Positions 45,213 to 54,994 are shown, numbered from the stretch's first letter. The stretch is DNA of 64,000 bases from Vibrio tubiashii ATCC 19109 (GCF_000772105.1 NZ_CP009354.1:1178001-1242000); one strand, 5' to 3'. Notes: a model not told the origin generated them from the sequence alone. Made by a program: numbers and translations.

Positions 45213-46610
45213 CTAGTTTTGAATAAGTTCGCTCGCTTTCTTCATTGCCTCTTTGGTTGAACATTCCACCACGTTCGCGTTGACAAAACGATGGGCATCT
45301 TTTACTTGAATATCGTGAGCTAAGATAACCAGTTTGGCATTAGCAACGTCTAGGTCTGTAATGCGGTTCTGAATACCGTTTTGACCTTGAGTTTCTACCT
45401 TAATCTTAATTCCAGCCGCAGCGCCTGCTTTTTCTAGTGCCTTGGCTGCCATAAAGGTATGGGCAACACCGGATGGGCAGCAAGTGACTGCAACAATATC
45501 GTACTCGCCTTCGCCTGCTACTGGAGCCGCTTGAGTTTGCGCTGGTGCTTCTTGTTCGATTTCGTCTTCTGACTCTTCCGCTACTGGTTTCCAGAAGCCA
45601 ACAATTAAAGCCGTTGTTAATGAACCAAGAGCAATGCCCACTACATACATTGGGATGTTGCTTGAAACTGGCGCAGTGATTAAACCGCCCCAAGGTGCAT
45701 GCAGTAGAACATCGGTTAAGAATCCAAATACACAGCCCACGATACCGCCAGCCACGATGGAAGGAAGCACGCGCATTGGGTCGTTGGCAGCGAATGGGAT
45801 AGCCCCTTCAGAGATACCGATAGAGCCCATGATCGCAGCAGCTTTGCCCGCTTCTTGTTCTTGTTTGGTGAATTTCTTCTTAAATAGAAAAGTGGCTAGT
45901 GCCATACCCAGCGGAGGCGTACAAATAGCAATACCAACGCCGCCCATCAGCCATGGTTGAGTATCAACCTGTGTTTGTGCAAATAGGGTCGCTACTTTGT
46001 TGATTGGACCGCCCATATCAAACGCCGTCATACCGCCAAGAATGGTACCAAGTACAACTTTAGAAGCGCCTGCCATTGAAGCCAAGAACTCGTTCATTGA
46101 TGCCATAAAGATCTTGATTGGCTCACCAATGCCCCAAAGAACGATACCTGCAGAGATTAACGTGCCGATAAGAGGGTAGATAAAGTAGGCACCTAGCGCG
46201 GTCATATTGGCAGAAAGAGGGATTTTCTTCAGTTGGAAAACCACGCCACCTGCGATAAAACCTGCCACAATACAGCCTAAGAAACCGCCGCCCATATCCG
46301 CCATGATGCCAGAAGAGATCATCGCAGGTGCAAGCGCTGGTTTATCGGCAATAGAATAACCGATGAAACCACCGAGAATAATTGGGAACAGGACTAGACC
46401 TTTAATGCCGATGTTTGAAATATCAGCGAGTAAACCATCTGCTGGGACTGCTCCTTTACCTGATGCCATTACTGCCAGTGCGAGCAAGACACCGCCCGCG
46501 ACAATAAATGGCAACATATGTGAGGTACCAAATAGAAGATGTTGCTTTAGGGTACTGAGGTTTTTTTTAAGATCGCTACTATTAGCAGCTTGAGCGGTTA
46601 TTGTACTCAT
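45213..46610 (-). CDS. PTS fructose-family EIIC-EIIB transporter
   Basis: The 465-residue product has an N-terminal EIIC permease (about 20-345; HLLFGTSHMLPFIVAGG, GGISEGAIPFAA-type motif as GSIGISEGAIPFAANDP) and a C-terminal EIIB domain with the phospho-Cys in TCCPSGVAHTF. It lacks EIIA, which is encoded just upstream by 46623-47075 (12 bp gap). Together they equal the fused EIIA-EIIC-EIIB of 53029-54909, so the two sets are paralogues in split and fused form. The substrate is likely fructose or mannose. Confidence 0.9.
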   Translation of the reverse strand: MSTITAQAANSSDLKKNLSTLKQHLLFGTSHMLPFIVAGGVLLALAVMASGKGAVPADGLLADISNIGIKGLVLFPIILGGFIGYSIADKPALAPAMISSGIMADMGGGFLGCIVAGFIAGGVVFQLKKIPLSANMTALGAYFIYPLIGTLISAGIVLWGIGEPIKIFMASMNEFLASMAGASKVVLGTILGGMTAFDMGGPINKVATLFAQTQVDTQPWLMGGVGIAICTPPLGMALATFLFKKKFTKQEQEAGKAAAIMGSIGISEGAIPFAANDPMRVLPSIVAGGIVGCVFGFLTDVLLHAPWGGLITAPVSSNIPMYVVGIALGSLTTALIVGFWKPVAEESEDEIEQEAPAQTQAAPVAGEGEYDIVAVTCCPSGVAHTFMAAKALEKAGAAAGIKIKVETQGQNGIQNRITDLDVANAKLVILAHDIQVKDAHRFVNANVVECSTKEAMKKASELIQN

Positions 46611-46622
46611 ATCTAATTTACC

Positions 46623-47075
46623 TTATGAATTAATTAAAATATCTAAGATCTGATGTTCATCTTTTGCTTTTATAATATTTTCTATAAATTCTTCGCTGAA
46701 CTTGCCAAATAGCTCTTGAAGAACGTAGATATGATGGTCTGCACCATTATCTGGTGAGGCAATCATAAAAAATAGGGTTGGGTTAATACCGTCTTCGTCA
46801 TCGTAATCAATGCCAGTTGGTTTGATGCCAACAGCAATAGCAGGCTCCAATACGGCGCTGCTTTTCGCGTGAGGGTAGGCGATGCCATCCATCGATGTGA
46901 CGCTAAGTGCTTCGCGAGCCTTGATATCTGCTAGGAAGTTATCCAGATTATTAATGCGCTGGTTGTCTGCCAGTAATTGAGCAAGCTCTTCGAATACTTG
47001 TTGTTTATTTGTCGCGGATAATTGCTTTTTAATTAAATTGACATTGGTTAATTGTGTAATCATTTCTAAACTCAC
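46623..47075 (-). CDS. PTS EIIA, fructose/nitrogen type
   Basis: The 150-residue EIIA-2 domain has the phospho-His in IAYPHAKSSAV. It passes phosphate from HPr/FPr to the EIIB domain of the adjacent EIIC-EIIB protein, 12 bp downstream. It has its own upstream region (47076-47221) after the manA terminator, so it may be transcribed separately from manA. Confidence 0.9.
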   Translation of the reverse strand: MSLEMITQLTNVNLIKKQLSATNKQQVFEELAQLLADNQRINNLDNFLADIKAREALSVTSMDGIAYPHAKSSAVLEPAIAVGIKPTGIDYDDEDGINPTLFFMIASPDNGADHHIYVLQELFGKFSEEFIENIIKAKDEHQILDILINS

Positions 47076-47221
47076 GAATGCTTTTCGATGAGTTAAAATT
47101 AATCCATTGCTGCTATCGTCGAAATAGCAAAAATAAGGCTATAGCTATACTTTTGTACCGGCTAAATTTAATTGTGATTGGCGTCATTACTATTTCGATA
47201 AACGCCTATTTCTCCAGATAG

Positions 47222-47246
47222 AAAAAAGCCCCACGATGGTGAGGCT
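47222..47246 (-). terminator. Terminator after manA
   Basis: On the minus strand the stem AGCCTCAC / GTGGGGCT (one U:G) with a CATC loop is followed by six Ts, 22 bases after the manA stop. Confidence 0.82.
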
Positions 47247-47267
47247 CAATAAAGTGATTGGATTAAT

Positions 47268-48557
47268 TTAGCTGTATGCTCGTGCCACTCGTCCTTGGCA
47301 GGAGAGCGTGTAATTGCATGTATTCGCCGCAACAAACACCGAGTCGCCAATAGCTATTTGGCATGTTTCTCCATTGTTATGCGTTAAGGTCATTGGTTCG
47401 TCTAGTGGTAGTAGAATCTCAGCGCTGGTCGCTGTTAGGTGACGGTTATCAGAGTTATGAAGGATCGCAAACTTAAAGTCATCAACTGGCACCTCAAAGC
47501 TTTCAATTCCTGCGTCAATTGAGGGCGCTAGTTTTAGGCTATGCTTTGGTTTTGAGACAAACTGAGTGCACGAGACAAGCTCTTCGACATCGATATGCTT
47601 AGGTGTCAGTCCTGCTCGAAGTACATTGTCAGAGTTCGCCATGATCTCTAGCCCAGTGCCATGCAAGTATGCGTGAGGCGTCTGCGCGTCTAGATACATC
47701 GCCTCTCCTGGTTGTAAGGTAATGACGTTAAGCATCAAGGGTGCAAATAGTCCAACATCGTTCGGGTACTGTTTTTCCAATTCGGTAATAAGCGCATACA
47801 CAGGTTCTATAGAGAGCTTGGCTTTGACCATCAACATGGTGAGTGCCATCTCTTTTTGTTCACCTTGTAAGGAAAGTATCCCAGAGAAGAAACTCGCCAA
47901 TCCGTGTGAATTTGGCTCTTCGGTGAACGCTTCAAGTAACCAATTAAGCTCTGGAATGGCTAACTGGGTGAAGTTCTCAATGATCTCTTCGATTGGTCTA
48001 AAGCCATTCATAGCTTGGTATTGGGTAAGGGCGTACACCAATTCTGGTTTGTGGTTGGGATCTTTGTAATTACGATGGCTCGCAGTCAATGGTACCCCTA
48101 GCTGTTGCTCTTTAGCATATCCAGATTCTGCTTGGGCTTTGCTCGGGTGGACTTGTATTGATAGAGCTTGCTCTGCCGCTAGGATCTTAAATAGATACGG
48201 CAGCTCGCCAAATGTGTTGGCGGTTTGTTCCCCAAGGTAGTGCTGTGGGTTACTGGCGATAAGTTCAGAAAGCTTGACTGAAATACCTTGGCTCGTAACC
48301 AACGAGCAGCCATTTGGGTGGGCGCCCATCCACATTTCTGCTTGCGGAGCAGATTCTGAGTTGCTGATTCCAAACAGCTGATTCAGTGACGTTTTACTGC
48401 CCCAAGCGTAGTTTTGAATCACGTTCTTCATTGGAAAGAAGGCTTGGCACAGCTCTAAGTTAAGATTTTTAGTCTGGTCAAAAGCAGGAACCGCTGTGGT
48501 TGAAGTGTACTGTTCACTGGCAACAGACGTTGTGAGTTCTGGCATTGCATTCACCAT
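47268..48557 (-). CDS. manA: Mannose-6-phosphate isomerase, type I
   Basis: The 429-residue zinc enzyme interconverts mannose-6-P and fructose-6-P. IQNYAWGSKTSLNQLFG, QAEMWMGAHPN and the metal-binding LSIQVHPSK region are conserved. An N-terminal extension of about 40 residues precedes the usual start (near FPMKNVIQNYAWG); an internal ATG could be the true start. It lies 69 bp after the EIIABC gene and implies the cluster imports mannose as mannose-6-P. Confidence 0.93.
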   Translation of the reverse strand: MVNAMPELTTSVASEQYTSTTAVPAFDQTKNLNLELCQAFFPMKNVIQNYAWGSKTSLNQLFGISNSESAPQAEMWMGAHPNGCSLVTSQGISVKLSELIASNPQHYLGEQTANTFGELPYLFKILAAEQALSIQVHPSKAQAESGYAKEQQLGVPLTASHRNYKDPNHKPELVYALTQYQAMNGFRPIEEIIENFTQLAIPELNWLLEAFTEEPNSHGLASFFSGILSLQGEQKEMALTMLMVKAKLSIEPVYALITELEKQYPNDVGLFAPLMLNVITLQPGEAMYLDAQTPHAYLHGTGLEIMANSDNVLRAGLTPKHIDVEELVSCTQFVSKPKHSLKLAPSIDAGIESFEVPVDDFKFAILHNSDNRHLTATSAEILLPLDEPMTLTHNNGETCQIAIGDSVFVAANTCNYTLSCQGRVARAYS

Positions 48558-48626
48558 AGGGAAAGAGTGGCTTGAGGGAGCTCAAGCCACTAAGCGTTAA
48601 AGGAGATAAGCGTTAAAGGAGAAGGG

Positions 48627-50528
48627 TTAAGCTGCTGCGGTAACCAGTTTTTCTTTGCGTAGCTTTTTAAGCGTGATACAGGTCAGTGCGGTAACAGCAG
48701 TACCAGCAGCCATGCTCACGAGTGCAAGAAGCGGGTAGTTCATTGCACCAAGAAGCGCGACGACTGGACCGCCGTGTGCGACGCTGTTGGTGATGCCAAA
48801 CGAGAACGCCATAACAGCGGCGACCATAGAGCCAAGAACATTGGCTGGGATGACCGACATGGGATCTTGAGCTGCAAATGGAATCGCGCCTTCAGAGATA
48901 CCAACCAAGCCCATTGCGCCAGCTGCTTTACCTGCTTCAATTTCTGAAGATTCGAACAGCTCGAATTTACGGCCCAGAGCAGTTGCCAATGCCATACCAA
49001 GAGGTGCTACAGGGATTGCACAAGCCATCGCACCCATAAACTGAGTTTGACCACTGGCAATCATGCCGACAGAGAATAGGAACGCGACTTTGTTGAAAGG
49101 GCCGCCCATGTCAAAGCCAGCCATGCCACCTAATACAATGCCAAGCAATACCACGTTACCTGTGCTCATTGAGGTCAGAAGGGCTGTTAAGCTATCCATC
49201 AGTCCGGCAATCGGCGCGCCAATAACAAAGATGAATAAGCCAGCAATAAATAGCGAGCCAGTGATGGGAGCGATCATGATAGGCACAAGTGGTTGGATAA
49301 ACTTGTGGTAGTTGATCGAGGTGACCCATTTAACGAAGTAGCCGACAAGTAGGCCAGCAACAATCGCTCCGATGAACCCAGTTCCAGCCTCTGCGCCATA
49401 GAAAGAGCCATTATTGGCAATCCAACCACCGATAAGACCTGGAGCAAGAGCTGGTCGGTCTGCAATGGCGTAAGCAATATAGCCAGCAAGAATCGGGATC
49501 ATTAACGTGAAGGCGACCACACCCACTTCTAGGATTTGGTTCCACATGCTGCCGGCAGGAATCGCCATACCGGACTCAGTTGGTTCACCGCCTATTGCTA
49601 GGGCTAGCGCGATCAATAGGCCGCCAGTGACAACAAATGGGATCATGTGAGACACGCCATTCATCAAAAAGCGGTACAAGTCAGAGCGAGCCTGAGAAGC
49701 TTTATCTGCGACAGAGGAATCATTGGTTTGAGTGTCAGCGTGATAAGTCGGCGCATCTAACGCCTGTGTGATCAAGCCCGGTGCATCTTTAATCGGTGCC
49801 TTTACATTGGTTTTTACAACGCGTTTCCCTGCAAAGCGCGCCATATCAACCTGTTTATCACAGGCAACAATAATGGCGTCTGCTCGGGCAATCTCTTCTG
49901 CTGTCGGGCTGTTCTTTACGCCGATAGAGCCATTCGTTTCGACTTTGATTTCATAGCCTAACTTGGCCGCTCCTTTCTCCAGAGCTTCTGCAGCTAAGTA
50001 GGTGTGTGCAACGCCCGCCGGACACCCTGTCACTCCGATAACAAAACCATTGGAGGTATCGCTAACTACTTCGTTTTGAGTCTGTTTTTGCAGTAGCAGT
50101 TCTAACGCTTGTTGGTTTGATGTCGCGCTTAAGAAACGTTCAATGAAGCCCTCTTCAATCAACTTAGAAGAGAGTTCTGCCAGTACTTCGATGTGATGAT
50201 TGTCACCGCCATCTGGAGAGGCGATCATAAAAAAGAGTTTTGATGGCAATCCATCTTCTGCGCCGTAATCGATACCTGTACGGTGAACGCCAATAACGAC
50301 AGCGGGTTCGATAACTGCAGCACTTTTGGCATGAGGGAGGGCTACGCCTTCTTCAAACCCTGTATTGCCTAGCTCTTCGCGAGCCTTGATATCGGCGAGA
50401 AATTGCTGCTTGTCGGTGATTCTACCCTGTGAATAAAGTACCTCGATTAGCTCGTGAAAAACCTCTTCTTTGGATTGCGCTTTAAGATCGAGCGCAATCA
50501 AATTCTCATTGATGAGTTTGGTGATCAT
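48627..50528 (-). CDS. PTS fructose-family EIIA-EIIB-EIIC transporter
   Basis: The 633-residue product has EIIA (1-150; phospho-His in VALPHAKSAAV), then EIIB (about 168-260; TGCPAGVAHTYLAAEAL) and EIIC (about 285-625; FLMNGVSHMIPFVVTGG, GISEGAIPFAAQDP). The domain order IIA-IIB-IIC differs from the two other EIIC proteins in this cluster. It imports and phosphorylates a hexose; co-transcription with manA favours mannose. It is divergent from the AraC-family regulator. Confidence 0.92.
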   Translation of the reverse strand: MITKLINENLIALDLKAQSKEEVFHELIEVLYSQGRITDKQQFLADIKAREELGNTGFEEGVALPHAKSAAVIEPAVVIGVHRTGIDYGAEDGLPSKLFFMIASPDGGDNHHIEVLAELSSKLIEEGFIERFLSATSNQQALELLLQKQTQNEVVSDTSNGFVIGVTGCPAGVAHTYLAAEALEKGAAKLGYEIKVETNGSIGVKNSPTAEEIARADAIIVACDKQVDMARFAGKRVVKTNVKAPIKDAPGLITQALDAPTYHADTQTNDSSVADKASQARSDLYRFLMNGVSHMIPFVVTGGLLIALALAIGGEPTESGMAIPAGSMWNQILEVGVVAFTLMIPILAGYIAYAIADRPALAPGLIGGWIANNGSFYGAEAGTGFIGAIVAGLLVGYFVKWVTSINYHKFIQPLVPIMIAPITGSLFIAGLFIFVIGAPIAGLMDSLTALLTSMSTGNVVLLGIVLGGMAGFDMGGPFNKVAFLFSVGMIASGQTQFMGAMACAIPVAPLGMALATALGRKFELFESSEIEAGKAAGAMGLVGISEGAIPFAAQDPMSVIPANVLGSMVAAVMAFSFGITNSVAHGGPVVALLGAMNYPLLALVSMAAGTAVTALTCITLKKLRKEKLVTAAA

Positions 50529-50856
50529 TGTGAACCCCTAATAATTTTATTGTTGTATCAGGGGTATTTTGGAAGCTGTGAGAAAGAGTCTGTAGTGAAG
50601 AAAAAATGCATTTACTAGAAGATTGTAACTGTATTTTCGAGGTGTGATTTAGATCGCCGGATGAGTCAGGTATAACACTGGTTTGAGAAGATTTAGCTCA
50701 TTTAAAACAATGGTTTATGAGGGTTTATTGGCTTGTCTACTCTGTCGATTAGAAGTTGGATAACTATAAATTTATTGCCATGGCTGGATTTTTGTACCAT
50801 TAATCTTAAATTGTGATTTTGCTCAATAGCGCAAAGTCTCTACTAGCGGTATACCT
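50529..50856. promoter_or_regulatory. Divergent promoter region, PTS operon and AraC regulator
   Basis: These 328 bases hold no gene. They separate the EIIABC gene (minus) and the regulator gene (plus). A CRP-like site TGTGA-TTTAGA-TCGCC lies at 50643-50658, with the second half-site imperfect. Catabolite control of a PTS operon would be expected. I see no clear direct repeats that would mark the AraC-type operator. Confidence 0.5.
50643..50658. promoter_or_regulatory. Possible CRP site
   Basis: TGTGA followed by a six-base spacer and TCGCC, two mismatches from the TCACA half-site. Confidence 0.35.
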
Positions 50857-51735
50857 ATGCGCGTAGCACACGCGCGATTTATTGAGAGTATCCAAATGGT
50901 ATTTCATGACTTAATTTCATCGGTACTCGGTGAAAGAGAAGCTTTTCATCACATATGGTTTGCTGGAGATTTTCACACGCCACCGGAATGCAGTTATCAG
51001 GTTAATTTTCCTCGCTTGGAGTTGGTGCTTGATGGCGAATACATTAATGAAATGGAAGATCATGAGCGTAAAGTCACTCAAGTTATCGCTAAGGCTGGAG
51101 ACGCGATCTTTATTCCGCCGAACTGCTGGAACAAGCCTGATTGGGATACCAATTGTTCGGTGTTGAGTATCCTGTTTGGCCGACGTCAATTGGGCTTAAG
51201 TTTAGTTAGCAAGCGTAAAGGGGAAACCAACTTTTACGACATCCAAAAGCACAGTATTCAGACGCGTTCTGGCTTCGCACTCGATAACATTCTTGAGGCG
51301 CTGAGTTCGCTTGCACGAGAAAATGCCAAAAAGCCAATGGATGAGCTGCTGTTGCAGGCGTTGTTGCAATACTGCAAAACCATGTTAGATACGCCATTAG
51401 AAAAGTCTCACAACCGAGTTCAGGATCTTTATCAGGGGATCTGTATCTACATTCAGGAGAATTTCCACCGCCAGATCACCCGAGACAGTATCGCCGCTCG
51501 ATTTAGCATCTCTGCCAATCACTTATCGCGATTGTTTCGCCAACAAGGGCACATGACGTTAGCAGACTACATCACTTGGGTCCGAATTGATCGAGCGAAA
51601 TTCATGCTCAAGAAATACAATTTTAAACTTAATGAAGTGTCGGTTAGGTGTGGCTTTAAGGATGTGAACTACTTTTGTCGAGTATTCAAAAATCGCACTG
51701 GCAGAACCCCATCTGACTATCGCGGATCAATCTAG
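50857..51735 (+). CDS. AraC-family transcriptional regulator of the PTS cluster
   Basis: The 292-residue product has an N-terminal cupin-like sensing domain (about 20-125, with GDAIFIPPNCWNKP) and a C-terminal double helix-turn-helix (about 190-290, RQITRDSIAARFSISANHLS, then SVRCGFKDVNYFCRVFKNRTG). A later ATG at 50896, with GAGAG upstream, is an alternative start. Its position between divergent PTS operons implies control of them, as for the corresponding V. cholerae regulator. Confidence 0.88.
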   Translation: MRVAHARFIESIQMVFHDLISSVLGEREAFHHIWFAGDFHTPPECSYQVNFPRLELVLDGEYINEMEDHERKVTQVIAKAGDAIFIPPNCWNKPDWDTNCSVLSILFGRRQLGLSLVSKRKGETNFYDIQKHSIQTRSGFALDNILEALSSLARENAKKPMDELLLQALLQYCKTMLDTPLEKSHNRVQDLYQGICIYIQENFHRQITRDSIAARFSISANHLSRLFRQQGHMTLADYITWVRIDRAKFMLKKYNFKLNEVSVRCGFKDVNYFCRVFKNRTGRTPSDYRGSI

Positions 51736-51738
51736 CGG

Positions 51739-52524
51739 TTATGTAATTAAGCGTGACATGGAATACATCAGCAGGGCTTGAAGATCGATACTGCTTTTTG
51801 TCATTAAGAGACGTTCTGCAAATTGGCCGCAGAGTAGGTTTCTGGTCAAATTGGTTGCGGTAATTATTTGATCGCGAGTAGGGGATGAAGGCATCACCAG
51901 TGCTATAGCTAAGTGAACCTGTCCCACTTTAGAAGCCCAATCAATCGGTGTATCACTGCTTATTACGGCGATGTTGATCTCATTGATGCCATCGAACATC
52001 ACATGAGGTAAGGCTATGCCTGACGTTACGCAGGTTGACGAACGTTCTTCTCTTTTGATGAAGGCAAGGATCAGATCATCGGCTGATTGAGGGTAGATAA
52101 GCTGAGCCAACCCTTTTAAACATTCAAACTTGGACAGTTCGGTATGAGCCTTAGCATAGTACCAATTGACTGCACTTGGCGTTTTTAGCTGCGGTAATCG
52201 CTGTGCTAACTGATTGGAAAACTCATAATTAATGTTAGAGCCGACTAAGGCATAGTGCTCAGAGATGACATCTTTGAGCACAAAGCAGGCGAGTTCGGCA
52301 TCGATACCAAAAGCGGTAATCTGACACAAATCCCCTTCGACCAATCCCGCTTGCAGTAAGGCAACAGATTTAGTGAGGTCAGCACTACGATTGCGCGTGA
52401 TGTTGATAATGCGTATGTTGCTTTTGAACTTTTTCGCAAGACTACACAGCGGTTTAGTGGCGTGAGCACTGGCACCGGAGTCATTAACAAGAAAGGTAAT
52501 TTGATACTCTGTCATTAGCAGCAT
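51739..52524 (-). CDS. PTS protein with HPr-like N-terminus and EIIA C-terminus
   Basis: The 261-residue product carries an HPr-like domain (residues 1-95) in which the active-site loop reads GASAHATKPL with His21, one residue longer than the usual LHxRP. A linker leads to a fructose-type EIIA with His174 in GIALPHV. It should relay phosphate within the cluster, as FPr-type proteins do, but the altered HPr loop raises doubt that His21 is phosphorylated. Its start overlaps the stop of the EIIB gene (TAATG). Another ATG at codon 4 is possible. Confidence 0.75.
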   Translation of the reverse strand: MLLMTEYQITFLVNDSGASAHATKPLCSLAKKFKSNIRIINITRNRSADLTKSVALLQAGLVEGDLCQITAFGIDAELACFVLKDVISEHYALVGSNINYEFSNQLAQRLPQLKTPSAVNWYYAKAHTELSKFECLKGLAQLIYPQSADDLILAFIKREERSSTCVTSGIALPHVMFDGINEINIAVISSDTPIDWASKVGQVHLAIALVMPSSPTRDQIITATNLTRNLLCGQFAERLLMTKSSIDLQALLMYSMSRLIT

Positions 52525-52826
52525 TATGCTCGGCAGTGGAGGATAAATACTTTATCAACGTTAATCAGTACGTCTTCAATGGGGATTCTTACACAAGGTA
52601 ACCCATCAAATCTGCTCGATTGCTCAATCTCTATATCCGAGACAATTAATACCCTGTCGGCACAAGTAATATCATGGGGAGTGAGTTGATTTTCGATCCC
52701 CATTGCACCTTGGGTCTCAACTTTAATTTGCACGTTATGTTTTGGCGCAGCTTTCTTTAGTGCATCTGCTGCCATGTAGGTGTGTGCAATACCTGTTGGA
52801 CAGGCAGTGACAGCAATGATTTTCAT
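52524..52826 (-). CDS. PTS EIIB, fructose type, free-standing
   Basis: The 100-residue EIIB domain has phospho-Cys in TACPTGIAHTYMAADALKK and the VKVETQG-type motif as IKVETQGAMG. No EIIC is attached. It is coupled to the HPr-like/EIIA gene by overlapping stop and start. It must serve one of the EIIC proteins in the cluster or act as a regulator. Confidence 0.9.
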   Translation of the reverse strand: MKIIAVTACPTGIAHTYMAADALKKAAPKHNVQIKVETQGAMGIENQLTPHDITCADRVLIVSDIEIEQSSRFDGLPCVRIPIEDVLINVDKVFILHCRA

Positions 52827-53028
52827 AGTAATTCTCTGTGGCTATTTTCGCGGATATTAGCATAGCAGCAGCAGATTGCCTTGGTTCAAAGCGATAAATT
52901 GAAAGATGGGCTTCACACTTTTATTCGAGTGTTACAATAATCCAGTTAAAGCCGTTTTAGTCCTATATATTGGGCAAGGCTAGGTGACTAATCTATAGTC
53001 GAGCGCGAGTAAGGCAAGGTAAGAAATA

Positions 53029-54909
53029 ATGGATATTACAAACCTGGTTCAGGCGGAGACGATATGTCTCGACCTAAAAGCAACCACCAAAGAAGAAGCG
53101 CTCAAGGAGTTGGTGGAGTTACTCGATGCTGCCGGAAACCTTGCCGACAAATCGCAATTTATTGCCGATTTATGGGCTCGCGAAGAAATTGGTAATACGG
53201 GTTTTGAAGATGGTATTGCGATTCCACACGCCAAAAGCTCTGCGGTGGCTAAGCCCGCTGTTGCGGTAGGGATAAGCCGCAATGGGATTGACTATGGCGC
53301 TGAGGATGGAGAGCTTTCGGACGTTTTCTTTATGCTCGCTTCCCCCGATGGAGACGACCACCATCATATTGAGGTTTTAGCGCAGCTTTCCAGTAAGCTG
53401 ATTGAAGAGGAGTTTATCCATCAGCTAAAACAAGCGCAAAGCGTCGAGGCGGCGTTGCAGCTGATTACTGAAAGTACCCCCGAGCCATTTTTGGATCAGG
53501 ATTACCTCGCGCAAGATGCACGCTTAGAGCCGATGAGTCCTGTCAAAAGGCACTTAGCTCGTGTGAAAGAGCATTTATTGTTTGGCACTTCTCATATGAT
53601 CCCGTTTATTGTCGCGGGTGGGGTTCTCCTTTCACTGTCGGTGATGATGACAGGCCATGCCGCACTACCAGAGCAGGGAATTCTGGCTGATATGGCGCAC
53701 ATGGGAATCGCGGGTTTAACGCTTTTTACCGCGGTACTGGGTGGATACATCGCGTATTCAATTGCCGATAAACCTGGACTGGCACCGGGAATGATTGGCT
53801 CTTGGGTAGCGGTTGATCAATACAATACCGGGTTTCTCGGTGCTATTGTCGTCGGTTTTTTTGCCGGCTACTTTGTGTTGTTGCTCAAGCAGATTAAGTT
53901 GCCAGATAGCATGAGCTCACTAGGAAGTATCTTCATTTACCCGCTCGCAGGGACATTTGCCACTTGTGGGTTAGTGATGTGGCTAATAGGCGCTCCGATT
54001 TCCGCAACCATGAACGCATTGAACCTGCTTTTGACTGATATGGCAGGCTCAGGAAAAGTGGTGCTTGGAACCGTTCTTGGTGCAATGACTGCATTTGACA
54101 TGGGTGGGCCAGTCAATAAGGTGGCGACGCTCTTTGCCCAAACACAAGTTAACACCCAGCCTTGGCTGATGGGTGGCGTTGGCATCGCAATTTGTACGCC
54201 TCCTCTTGGCTTAGCCTTAGCAACACTTATATCGCCCAATAAATTCAAGCGTGACGAACGTGAGGCCGGAAAGGCCGCTGGCATTATGGGCATGATTGGG
54301 ATCAGCGAAGGGGCGATTCCGTTTGCAACCGCTGACCCTGCGCGTGTTCTTCCTGCCATTGTTGCTGGTGGTATTGTCGGTAATGTGACGGGCTTTATGT
54401 TCCATGTCATCAACCATGCCCCTTGGGGAGGTTGGATCGTACTTCCAGTTGTCGATGGCAAGTTGGGCTATATCGTCGGAACCGTTGCGGGCGCACTCAC
54501 GACGGCGTGTATTGTTATTCTATTGAAAAAAACGGTCCGAGAAGATGAAGAGTATGACTCGTTTCGCCGCGCATACTCTTCAGTGCAAACAGAGGGGGAA
54601 GCCGATGTACTTGCGGTGACTTCATGTCCTTCCGGTGTTGCCCATACGTTTCTAGCGGCTAAATCATTAGAGAAAGCAGCCTATTCTATGGGCATAAAAA
54701 TTAAAGTAGAAACCCAAGGCGCAGATGGCATTAACAACCGCATCACCGAGCTAGATATCGCGCGAGCAAAACTGGTTATCTTCGCTCATGACGTGGCAAT
54801 AAAAGAGCCAGAAAGGTTTAGCAATATTGCGATTATCGATGTTAGTACCAAAGATGCCATGCACAATGCGGCAGCGTTGATCAAATCGAAACGAAATTTA
54901 GTCAAATAG
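53029..54909 (+). CDS. PTS fructose-family EIIA-EIIC-EIIB transporter
   Basis: The 626-residue product has EIIA (1-150; IAIPHAKSSAV), EIIC (about 180-500; HLLFGTSHMIPFIVAGG, ISEGAIPFATADP) and EIIB (about 525-620; TSCPSGVAHTFLAAKSL). The order IIA-IIC-IIB equals the split EIIA plus EIIC-EIIB pair at 45.2-47.1 kb joined in one chain. The gene is divergent from the EIIB gene, with 202 bases between them. Confidence 0.92.
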   Translation: MDITNLVQAETICLDLKATTKEEALKELVELLDAAGNLADKSQFIADLWAREEIGNTGFEDGIAIPHAKSSAVAKPAVAVGISRNGIDYGAEDGELSDVFFMLASPDGDDHHHIEVLAQLSSKLIEEEFIHQLKQAQSVEAALQLITESTPEPFLDQDYLAQDARLEPMSPVKRHLARVKEHLLFGTSHMIPFIVAGGVLLSLSVMMTGHAALPEQGILADMAHMGIAGLTLFTAVLGGYIAYSIADKPGLAPGMIGSWVAVDQYNTGFLGAIVVGFFAGYFVLLLKQIKLPDSMSSLGSIFIYPLAGTFATCGLVMWLIGAPISATMNALNLLLTDMAGSGKVVLGTVLGAMTAFDMGGPVNKVATLFAQTQVNTQPWLMGGVGIAICTPPLGLALATLISPNKFKRDEREAGKAAGIMGMIGISEGAIPFATADPARVLPAIVAGGIVGNVTGFMFHVINHAPWGGWIVLPVVDGKLGYIVGTVAGALTTACIVILLKKTVREDEEYDSFRRAYSSVQTEGEADVLAVTSCPSGVAHTFLAAKSLEKAAYSMGIKIKVETQGADGINNRITELDIARAKLVIFAHDVAIKEPERFSNIAIIDVSTKDAMHNAAALIKSKRNLVK

Positions 54910-54932
54910 TTCCCCCGAACTATTTATGCTCC

Positions 54933-54962
54933 AAGCTCCATCATCCGATGGAGCTTTTTTCT
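54933..54962 (+). terminator. Terminator after the EIIA-EIIC-EIIB gene
   Basis: A perfect ten-base-pair stem AAGCTCCATC / GATGGAGCTT with loop ATCC is followed by a T run, 24 bases after the stop. Confidence 0.92.
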
Positions 54963-54994
54963 TATCTGATGGGGCTTACATCTATCAACTCGGG

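Noticed and set aside
45406..45960. Open frames opposite and within the PTS EIIC-EIIB gene
   Set aside because: They are shadow frames of a real, well-conserved gene and lack ribosome sites or domain content.
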